A stretch of DNA of 12,152 bases, taken from an uncultured Lachnospiraceae bacterium (GTDB lineage: Bacteria; Bacillota_A; Clostridia; Lachnospirales; Lachnospiraceae). The stretch spans positions 1 through 12,152 of the forward strand of contig USJM01000040.1 of NCBI GenBank assembly GCA_900555005.1, in the 5' to 3' direction. Shown in pieces: positions 7,850-12,152 of this stretch. The position numbers and the translations under genes are program-made. A model generated the notes under the pieces. That model searched no databases and was not told the DNA's origin. It worked only from the letters and a program-made list of their open reading frames with translations. Numbering within the stretch: position 1 is the first letter of the stretch; the number at the start of each line of letters is the position of its first letter.

Positions 7850-7941
7850 ATCTCAAATACCTCCTATAAAAAATGGTTGGTGATCACCTGTCTGACATGC
7901 ATGCGCGTGAATCTTGCACGCCTTCCGCTTCTCTCCAGCCG

Positions 7942-7972
7942 AAAAAAAGCGCCCGGCTGGTCTGCCGGGCGC
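7942..7972 (-). terminator. Riboswitch expression-platform terminator
   Basis: On the minus strand, GCGCCCGGC and GCCGGGCGC pair perfectly (9 bp, 6-base loop), followed by seven T (7948-7942). It lies about 15 bp after the TPP aptamer and about 90 bp before the first coding sequence, so thiamine pyrophosphate binding very likely promotes premature termination here. Confidence 0.92.
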
Positions 7973-7987
7973 ACAAAACTGCCACTT

Positions 7988-8071
7988 TTGTCTTCCTGCG
8001 CTGGCATTATCCAACAGGTTCTAGGGTCAAAGACAACTGTCTTACTCTCAGCCTTGCGGCTCCCCTGACAA
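7988..8071 (-). promoter_or_regulatory. TPP riboswitch aptamer (thi box)
   Basis: The minus strand carries the conserved blocks of the thi box in order: GGGGAGCC, GGCTGAGA, a variable stem ending TTTGACCC, then GAACCTGTTGGATAATGCC and AGCGCAGGAAG. TTGTC (8071-8067) and GACAA (7992-7988) can close the P1 stem. The core differs from the usual GAACCTGAtctGGATAAT only by a shortened joint. With the terminator just after it, it should shut off the operon when TPP is plentiful. Confidence 0.96.
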
Positions 8072-8082
8072 TGAACATTTTG

Positions 8083-8110
8083 ATTATAAGATAACCCTCC
8101 GAAAAGTCAA
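8083..8110 (-). promoter_or_regulatory. Promoter of the thiamine-precursor operon
   Basis: TTGACT (8110-8105), 16-base spacer, perfect TATAAT (8088-8083) on the minus strand. The transcript would start near 8076, immediately before the riboswitch. The -35 box begins 2 bp after the stray uraA tail at 8113-8148. Confidence 0.8.
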
Positions 8111-8112
8111 CC

Positions 8113-8148
8113 TCAGATGTTATGCACACCGCGGTTCTCGTCGCCTTC
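8113..8148 (-). pseudogene. Orphan copy of the last 12 codons of uraA
   Basis: These 36 bases are identical to 9048-9083, encoding EGDENRGVHNI plus stop in the intact permease gene. Identity begins and ends sharply at both sides and includes every third codon base. Upstream in frame reads GMREDEY, unlike the intact gene, so only a tail fragment is present. The stretch from 8149 to 8275 next to it has no gene that I can support. Confidence 0.85.
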
Positions 8149-8275
8149 GTATTCATCCTCGCGCATGCCAGCCCAAACGGTTCGATCAAAGGGTCCAATC
8201 CTCCGCTTTCAGATTTAGAACCTGACCGAACTCCTTTGTACTGAGATCTTCAGACGGTTGCTCTCTGTCATTTAT

Positions 8276-8508
8276 CTACTTTCCAAACAAATCGCTGTGT
8301 GTTCCTGTTCGAGATAATGTCAGGATTAGTAAATCATCTTCAATCCGATAGACCAACAACCAATCCGACTGAATATGGCATTCACGATGCCCCACCCAGT
8401 TCCCGGTCAAAGCGTGTCTTTGTTTTTCTCTGGAAGCTGTTCGCCTCTTGCCAGCTTATAATCTTTCTTGAACTGTTTTGTCCAAACGATGTCTATATTC
8501 TTGTTCAT
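8276..8508 (-). pseudogene. YafQ/RelE-family toxin, disrupted
   Basis: Would be an mRNA interferase partner of the adjacent antitoxin. Its ATG overlaps the antitoxin stop (ATGA). The N-terminus reads MNKNIDIVWTKQFKKDYKLA, typical of YafQ. It then jumps to RGEQLPEKNKD, so about 19 residues of the helical middle found in E. coli YafQ (92 residues) are missing in frame near 8449. Near 8416 one base is missing: the original frame stops at KDTL, while a one-base repair gives KDHALTGNW and then HRECHIQSDW, RIEDDLLILT and SRTGTHSDLFGK. The catalytic-type His, Asp, Trp, Arg, His and Phe residues all survive in the repaired reading. The frameshift could be error; the in-frame gap is probably real. Confidence 0.8.
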
Positions 8509-8771
8509 TCTTTCAACGCCCTCAATGCCTCTTCTACATCAGAGTAGCGTTTTACAGATGGATCACGAGCAATGCGTTCCGCTTCCAGCATTGCCTCCTT
8601 GTTCGGTTGTTCCAGGCGAACATCGAAAGGAAAACCGCCGACACGAAGAGACTGGCGAAGAAACACATTGATTGCGGTGGTAAGGTTAATGCCTAATTCA
8701 CCATAAATCGCTTCGCACTGTTTCTTAATATCGCTGTCCATACGGACACTGAAGTTAGTAGTGGTAGCCAT
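8505..8771 (-). CDS. RelB/DinJ-family antitoxin
   Basis: Antitoxin of a type II toxin-antitoxin pair, 88 residues from ATG at 8771, which follows AAGGAG; a TTG nine bases upstream is in frame but not supported. The N-terminus MATTTNFSVRMDSDIKKQCEAIYGELGINLTTAINVFLRQ is a ribbon-helix-helix DNA-binding and dimerisation domain. The C-terminal half (FDVRLEQPNKE to EEALRALKE) is the charged toxin-neutralising tail. The reading frame is intact while the toxin is broken. The local sequence is more AT-rich than its neighbours, suggesting acquired DNA. The product would be expected to repress its own promoter. Confidence 0.92.
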   Translation of the reverse strand: MATTTNFSVRMDSDIKKQCEAIYGELGINLTTAINVFLRQSLRVGGFPFDVRLEQPNKEAMLEAERIARDPSVKRYSDVEEALRALKE

Positions 8772-8799
8772 AAATATCAACTCCTTTCTTTACTATTGC

Positions 8800-8834
8800 A
8801 CCTATATTATATGTATTCTGCATTGCAAAATCAA
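8800..8834 (-). promoter_or_regulatory. Promoter and possible operator of the toxin-antitoxin pair
   Basis: TTGATT (8834-8829), 17-base spacer, perfect TATAAT (8811-8806). A 15-bp near-palindrome (8800-8814, minus strand ACATATAATATAGGT, one mismatch per arm) covers the -10 box and is a plausible RelB-type operator. The promoter is well supported; the operator is a guess from position. Confidence 0.65.
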
Positions 8835-8850
8835 TCTATCAGACTGGTAG

Positions 8851-8881
8851 CGGGTCTGTACGGGGTACGGGTCTGTACGGG
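8851..8881 (+). repeat. 17-bp direct repeat, G-rich
   Basis: CGGGTCTGTACGGG occurs exactly at 8851-8864 and 8868-8881. Degenerate pieces continue to about 8915 (GTTGGACAGG, TTGGAGCTGTACAAG). It lies between the antitoxin promoter and the uraA hairpin, with no gene over it. Confidence 0.7.
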
Positions 8882-8971
8882 CAGAGTTGGACAGGTTGAA
8901 TTGGAGCTGTACAAGTGCTGAGTTGTAATCCGAGACACAAATTATAAGATACGTCAGTCCAAACGGCATAG

Positions 8972-9019
8972 AGAAAGGGCTCAGGAAATGGCTGAAATGT
9001 CCATTTCCCGAGCCCTTCT
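8972..9019 (-). terminator. Strong hairpin after uraA, probable terminator
   Basis: AGAAAGGGCTCAGGAAATGG (8972-8991) pairs with CCATTTCCCGAGCCCTTCT (9001-9019) with one mismatch and one bulge. On the minus strand only a weak T-rich run (TTTCTCT) follows. It lies about 30 bp past the uraA stop, so it most likely ends that transcript. Confidence 0.7.
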
Positions 9020-9047
9020 GAAAAACAGCTCACCTGTTCTGCAGCAA

Positions 9048-10379
9048 TCAGATGTTATGCACACCGCGGTTCTCGTCGCCTTCCTCGTTCACACCGAACT
9101 GGTAGTCATTGCCTGGCAGAATGGCATTCAGAAGGATACCTGCAATCGCCGCAATCGCAAGTGCTGTCAGCGTCACGGTCGCGCCGCCGACATGGAACGT
9201 GATCCCGCTCTGGAAGCCCAGCCCGCTGACGAAGATCACCGCGCAGATGATCAGGTTGCGGGACTTGGTGAGGTCGACCTGGTTTTCCACGATGTTGCGC
9301 ACACCGACCGCGGAGATCATACCGTAGAGGATGAAGCTGACGCCGCCGACGATGGCCGCGGGGATGGAGTTGACGAGCGCGTCAAACTTGGGGGAGAAGC
9401 TCAGGATGATGGCGTAGATGGCCGCGAGGCGGACAACGCGGGGGTCGTAGACCTTGGAGAGGGCGAGCACGCCGGTGTTCTCACCGTAGGTGGTGTTGGC
9501 AGGGCCGCCGAACAGGGAGGCCACGGTGGTAGCCAGGCCGTCGCCCAGCAGGGTGCGGTGCAGGCCGGGGTCAGCGATGAAGTTCTTGCCGGTGGTGGAG
9601 GAGATGGCGGACATGTCGCCGATGTGCTCCATCATGGCGGCGATGGCGATGGGGGCCATCACCAGGATGGCGGTCAGGTCAAACTTTGCCAGGACGAAGT
9701 GCTGCAGGCCCACGAAGTTGGCGCCGCCGACCTCGGTGAAGTCCACCTTTCCGGCGATCAGGGCCACGATGTAGCTGCCTACCACACCCAGCAGGATGGG
9801 GATGATCTTGACCATGCCCTTGCCCCAGATGTTGGCCACCACGATGATGGCGATGGCCACCAGAGCCAGCCACCAGCAGGTGGAGGCGTTGGCGATGGCG
9901 GAGCCGGACAGGTTCAGGCCGATGAGGATGATGATGGGGCCGGTGACGATGGGGGGGAAGAAGCGCATGACCTTCTGGGGGCCCACCAGCTTGAACAGCA
10001 GGGCCAGGATCAGATACAGGGCGCCGGCCACCACGATGCCGCCCAGGGCGTAGGGCAGCTTTTCCTCGCCGCTCATGCCGGCGAACTTGCCCACATCCAG
10101 GCTGGCCACCGCCTCAAAGCCGCCCAGAAAGGCGAAGGAGGAGCCCAGGAAGGCGGGAACCTTCAGCTTGGTGCACAGGTGGAACAGCAGGGTGCCGAGA
10201 CCGGCAAACAGCAGGGTGGTCTGGATGGACAGGGGCAGACCGTACTTGGTGACCAGGATGGGCACCAGCACGGTGGCGCCGAACATGGCGAACAGGTGCT
10301 GCAGGCCCAGCACCAGCATCCGGGGAACACCCAGCTCCCGGGCGTCGTAGATGGCGTCTTGTCCAAGGTTTTTCTTCAT
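9048..10379 (-). CDS. uraA: NCS2-family uracil/xanthine permease (UraA-like)
   Basis: Proton-coupled nucleobase importer of the NCS2 family, 443 residues with the usual many hydrophobic spans. The start at 10379 follows AGAGGAA. Hallmarks: LGLQHLFAMFGATVLVPIL (about 25-43), the central MEHIGDMSAIS with the glutamate and histidine that correspond to the substrate region of UraA, and the second conserved glutamate in NTTYGENTGVLALSKV. Uracil is the likely substrate, but xanthine or another base cannot be excluded. Codon choice is strongly G/C-ended through most of the gene, then mixed in the last 40 codons (below about 9170). It is preceded by a leader with a terminator. The last 12 codons are duplicated at 8113-8148. 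Confidence 0.93.
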   Translation of the reverse strand: MKKNLGQDAIYDARELGVPRMLVLGLQHLFAMFGATVLVPILVTKYGLPLSIQTTLLFAGLGTLLFHLCTKLKVPAFLGSSFAFLGGFEAVASLDVGKFAGMSGEEKLPYALGGIVVAGALYLILALLFKLVGPQKVMRFFPPIVTGPIIILIGLNLSGSAIANASTCWWLALVAIAIIVVANIWGKGMVKIIPILLGVVGSYIVALIAGKVDFTEVGGANFVGLQHFVLAKFDLTAILVMAPIAIAAMMEHIGDMSAISSTTGKNFIADPGLHRTLLGDGLATTVASLFGGPANTTYGENTGVLALSKVYDPRVVRLAAIYAIILSFSPKFDALVNSIPAAIVGGVSFILYGMISAVGVRNIVENQVDLTKSRNLIICAVIFVSGLGFQSGITFHVGGATVTLTALAIAAIAGILLNAILPGNDYQFGVNEEGDENRGVHNI

Positions 10380-10451
10380 GTGACAGTTCCTCTCTTTCTT
10401 TTACGCTGATCTATGTGATGTTTATTGCTGACCGAAGGATGGATAATGGCC

Positions 10452-10481
10452 AAAAAAAATGACCGGTAAAAATACCGGTCA
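10452..10481 (-). terminator. Attenuator-type terminator in the uraA leader
   Basis: Minus strand GACCGGTA pairs perfectly with TACCGGTC (10480-10461, four-base loop), followed by A and eight T (10459-10452). It is about 70 bp upstream of the uraA start and downstream of the promoter, so most transcripts should stop here unless the hairpin is prevented from forming. The leader-peptide stop codon (10481-10479) overlaps the start of the stem. Confidence 0.93.
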
Positions 10482-10547
10482 GAAGGGAAAAACGGAAATA
10501 AAAACAGCGGGAGCGGAGATTTTGCTGCGCAGAACGTTGAACTTCAT
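10479..10547 (-). CDS. Putative 22-residue leader peptide of uraA
   Basis: A short reading frame of 22 codons between promoter and attenuator. GGGGAG stands eight bases before its ATG. It begins MKFNVLRSK and ends AVFISVFPF, then TGA. The last codons are U-rich on the mRNA (tracts of five, three and five U), just upstream of the terminator stem. In E. coli pyrBI, a U-rich leader coding region makes polymerase pause when UTP is low, letting the ribosome catch up and block the hairpin. Here the ribosome at the stop codon would cover the hairpin's 5' arm in the same way. The peptide itself need have no function. Translation is unproven; no homolog is known to me. Confidence 0.7.
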   Translation of the reverse strand: MKFNVLRSKISAPAVFISVFPF

Positions 10548-10578
10548 CTCGATCACTCCCCTCAGAATTTTCTTGCCT

Positions 10579-10607
10579 ATTATACGGGACCGGAGGGCAA
10601 ATTGCAA
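10579..10607 (-). promoter_or_regulatory. Promoter of the uraA leader
   Basis: TTGCAA (10607-10602), 17-base spacer, perfect TATAAT (10584-10579) on the minus strand. The transcript would start near 10572, about 25 nt before the leader-peptide ATG. I see no PyrR-type binding loop in the leader. Confidence 0.8.
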
Positions 10608-10624
10608 TGCATTCTTTTCCTAAG

Positions 10625-10646
10625 AAAACGACGCATAAGCGCCGCC
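10625..10646 (-). terminator. Intrinsic terminator of the tetR-type gene
   Basis: Minus strand CGGCGC, loop TTAT, GCGTCG (one G-U pair), extendable by further G-U and A-U pairs, followed by TTTTCTT. It lies directly after the TetR stop and before the uraA promoter, separating the two transcripts. Confidence 0.75.
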
Positions 10647-10654
10647 TTGCTTGT

Positions 10655-11263
10655 CTATTCTGCATAATAAAGGCCCCGCAGCAGCCGCCCGGCCATGCGG
10701 CGGCCCAGCTGCGGCAGGTCGAACCCGCCCTGATAGATGCGCCACTCGAACAGGGCTCCCCGGTGCAGCACCACCAGCTCCTCCACCACCTGATCCGGGT
10801 CGTGGGAGGGGTGGATGCTGCCCTCCTGCTGGCACAGCGTCACCAGCTCCAGCAGCACCCGGAAGTATACCCGCCCGGCGTTTTTCTGCAGCACCCGCTG
10901 CTCCGGATACCGCAGCCCGTGGATAAACGCCTTATACAGCACCGGGTCCGACACGCTGATCTCCAGGGACCGGCCCACAAAGTCCAGCAGCTTTTCCCGG
11001 GCGGGCCGGGCGGTGTCCGCCAGATATGCCTCCTCCAGCTCGCTGTATGCATCGTCCACATGGCTGGTCACCTGAATGGCCAGCTCGTCCTTGCTTTTGA
11101 AATAGTGATAGATGTTGCCCACGGAGCATCCGGCGGTCTGGGCGATCTCCTCCACGGAGACGTTTTCAAAGCCCTCCCGGTCAAACAGGTCCAGGGCGGC
11201 GCTCTGGATGCGGCTGCGCATCTCCAGGGCCTGGCGTTTTCTTGCGGTCATTCTCTCGGACAT
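10655..11263 (-). CDS. TetR/AcrR-family transcriptional regulator
   Basis: DNA-binding regulator of 202 residues, normal family length. The start at 11263 follows AGAGGAA. After a basic N-terminus, residues about 18-62 form the TetR helix-turn-helix: IQSAALDLFDREGFENVSVEEIAQTAGCSVGNIYHYFKSKDEL, with the diagnostic GNIYHYFKSKDEL recognition-helix end. The rest is a helical ligand-binding and dimerisation domain with a family-typical C-terminus (LVVLHRGALFEWRIYQGGFD). The ligand is unknown. Its own promoter and terminator bracket it as a single-gene unit. Neighbours do not reveal the target; uraA next door has its own promoter and leader, so a link is not shown. Codons are strongly G/C-ended. 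Confidence 0.93.
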   Translation of the reverse strand: MSERMTARKRQALEMRSRIQSAALDLFDREGFENVSVEEIAQTAGCSVGNIYHYFKSKDELAIQVTSHVDDAYSELEEAYLADTARPAREKLLDFVGRSLEISVSDPVLYKAFIHGLRYPEQRVLQKNAGRVYFRVLLELVTLCQQEGSIHPSHDPDQVVEELVVLHRGALFEWRIYQGGFDLPQLGRRMAGRLLRGLYYAE

Positions 11264-11296
11264 AGTCGTTCCTCTTGCAAATCCTGTGATACATCT

Positions 11297-11325
11297 ATAT
11301 TATCGCTTTGAACAGGCAAAGTCAA
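11297..11325 (-). promoter_or_regulatory. Promoter of the tetR-type gene, with possible operator
   Basis: TTGACT (11325-11320), 17-base spacer, TAATAT (11302-11297). An inverted repeat CTTTG-6-CAAAG (11306-11321) fills the spacer, where a TetR dimer could autoregulate. The promoter is fairly good; the operator is speculative. Confidence 0.6.
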
Positions 11326-11328
11326 GCC

Positions 11329-11365
11329 CCCGGGGCCACCGGGCGGTAAGCGCGGCGGCCCCGGG
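11329..11365 (-). terminator. GC-rich hairpin after rsmI, possible terminator
   Basis: CCCGGGGCC (11329-11337) pairs perfectly with GGCCCCGGG (11357-11365). No T-tract follows on the minus strand, and it sits just upstream of the tetR promoter. It probably ends or slows the rsmI transcript, but it is not a classical intrinsic terminator. Confidence 0.45.
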
Positions 11366-11393
11366 AAAAGGAGCTTTGCCTTTGCTTGGCGGA

Positions 11394-12152
11394 CTATTCC
11401 ATCTCCGCCAGGGCGGCGTTATACAGGTCGTTGCGGGGCAGACCGGTGTCCTCCGCCACCCGGCGGACGGCGTCCTTCATCCGGGCCCCCTCCTGCCGCA
11501 GGCGCAGCACCTGCCGCATCCCCTGGTCCAGAGTCACCGCCGGGGCGGCGGCTTTTTCGGCCCCGGCCACCACCAGGACGTACTCCCCCCGGGGCTCCTT
11601 CTCCTGATACAGGGCCACCGCCTGGGCCAGGGTGGTGCGCACTGTCTCCTCGTGGAGCTTGGTCAGCTCCCGGCACAGGGTAATGCTGCGGTCTGCGCCA
11701 AAGGCGGCGGTCAGATCGTCCAGCGTGGTGCGCAGCTTGTGGGGCGCTTCGTAAAAGATGACGGTGCGCTTTTCCTGCAAAAGTTCGGCCAGACGCTCCT
11801 TTTCTGCTTGCGGTTCACCGGCAGAAAGCCCTCGAACACCCAGCGGGAGGTGTCCTGACCGGAGACGGCCAGCGCCGTCACACAGGCGGAGGCTGCCGGA
11901 ACAGGCACCACCTTGATGCCCCGGGCCAGTGCGTCCCGCACGATGACCTCGCCCGGGTCGGACACGCAGGGCATGCCGGCGTCGCTGCACAAGGCACAGC
12001 TCTCCCCTGCCTCGATGCGCTGCAAAATGGCCTCGCCCTTCTGCAAGGCGTGCTCGTAGTAGCTGACCATGGGCTTTTTCAGCCCCAGATAATTCAGCAG
12101 CTTCATGGTCACGCGGGTGTCCTCGGCGGCAATAAAGTCGGCCGCGCCAAAG
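11394..12152 (-). CDS. rsmI: 16S rRNA 2'-O-methyltransferase RsmI (N-terminus beyond window, frameshifted)
   Basis: Methylates the ribose of C1402 in 16S rRNA using S-adenosylmethionine (tetrapyrrole-methylase fold). The gene enters from the right edge as GAADFIAAEDTRVTMKLLNYLG, so only the first few dozen residues are lost. Family motifs follow: CSDAGMPCVSDPG, VPVPAASACVTALAVSG, FEGFLPVNRKQK. Then the frame breaks in a run of A (T run at 11800-11803). The next frame continues KERLAELL, VIFYEAPHKLRTTLDDL, CRELTKLHEE and the C-terminal domain ending LYNAALAEME. One extra A repairs it (NRKQKKERLAELL). A homopolymer error is the simplest explanation, since rsmI is conserved and both halves are perfect matches to the family. 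Confidence 0.92.
   Translation of the reverse strand, partial: LWRGRLYCRRGHPRDHEAAELSGAEKAHGQLLRARLAEGRGHFAAHRGRGELCLVQRRRHALRVRPGRGHRAGRTGPGHQGGACSGSLRLCDGAGRLRSGHLPLGVRGLSAGEPQAEKERLAELLQEKRTVIFYEAPHKLRTTLDDLTAAFGADRSITLCRELTKLHEETVRTTLAQAVALYQEKEPRGEYVLVVAGAEKAAAPAVTLDQGMRQVLRLRQEGARMKDAVRRVAEDTGLPRNDLYNAALAEME

Noticed and set aside
8988..10409. A 473-codon open frame on the plus strand opposite the permease gene
   Set aside because: Its protein is an implausible run of Gly, His, Asp and Gln with no known fold. It is the antisense shadow of the G/C-ended uraA codons, and uraA itself has clear NCS2 motifs.
10411..10665. An 84-codon minus-strand frame in the uraA leader
   Set aside because: It runs across the tetR terminator, the uraA promoter and the attenuator, and has no ribosome binding site. 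The 22-codon frame in another phase fits the signals far better.
10607..11311. A 234-codon plus-strand open frame opposite tetR
   Set aside because: Gln/His/Leu-rich shadow; the minus strand has a standard TetR protein with ribosome binding site and promoter.

Overview
The window looks like chromosome from a Gram-positive Firmicute of class Clostridia. The evidence is strong GGAGG-type ribosome binding sites, sigma-A promoters with 16-17 base spacers, U-tract terminators, a TPP riboswitch and Clostridia-like proteins. All genes I accept lie on the minus strand, so transcription runs from high to low coordinates. Roughly 1-9100 has moderate GC and mixed codon endings (Lachnospiraceae-like). 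From about 9200 to the right end it is visibly more GC-rich, with almost all codons ending in G or C (Oscillospiraceae-like). These taxon labels are impressions, not search results.

Right to left. The window opens inside rsmI (16S rRNA methyltransferase; N-terminus missing, one frameshift). Then comes a TetR-family regulator with its own promoter and terminator, then an NCS2 uracil/xanthine permease (uraA-like). Between tetR and uraA is a compact leader: promoter, ribosome binding site, a 22-codon leader peptide whose 3' end is U-rich, and an intrinsic terminator whose 5' arm holds the leader stop codon. This layout resembles the UTP-sensing attenuator of enterobacterial pyrBI and is the most interesting thing here. 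After uraA come a strong hairpin, a G-rich repeat, a RelB/DinJ-type antitoxin with a damaged YafQ-type toxin, and a stray exact copy of the last 12 codons of uraA.

From 8110 to 4673 lies a thiamine-precursor uptake operon: promoter, TPP riboswitch, terminator, a thiamine-binding-domain (MTH1187-type) protein, thiX-like permease (frameshifted), thiY-like NMT1/THI5 binding protein and thiZ-like ATPase (frameshifted). From 4633 to the left edge is a sugar-uptake locus: an autoregulated LacI-family repressor, a carbohydrate-binding protein and two MalF/MalG-type permeases (the first frameshifted, the second cut by the window edge). Two matching 18-bp LacI-type operators sit at the lacI promoter and the binding-protein promoter. 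No ATPase for this transporter is present; such systems often borrow a shared MsmK-type ATPase.

Five genes carry a frameshift, and each is repaired by adding one base. A uniform deletion bias in otherwise healthy genes points to sequencing or assembly error for most of them. The toxin also has an in-frame gap, so it may be truly dead. Three non-coding stretches hold short G-rich imperfect repeats with a CTGT core that no gene explains.
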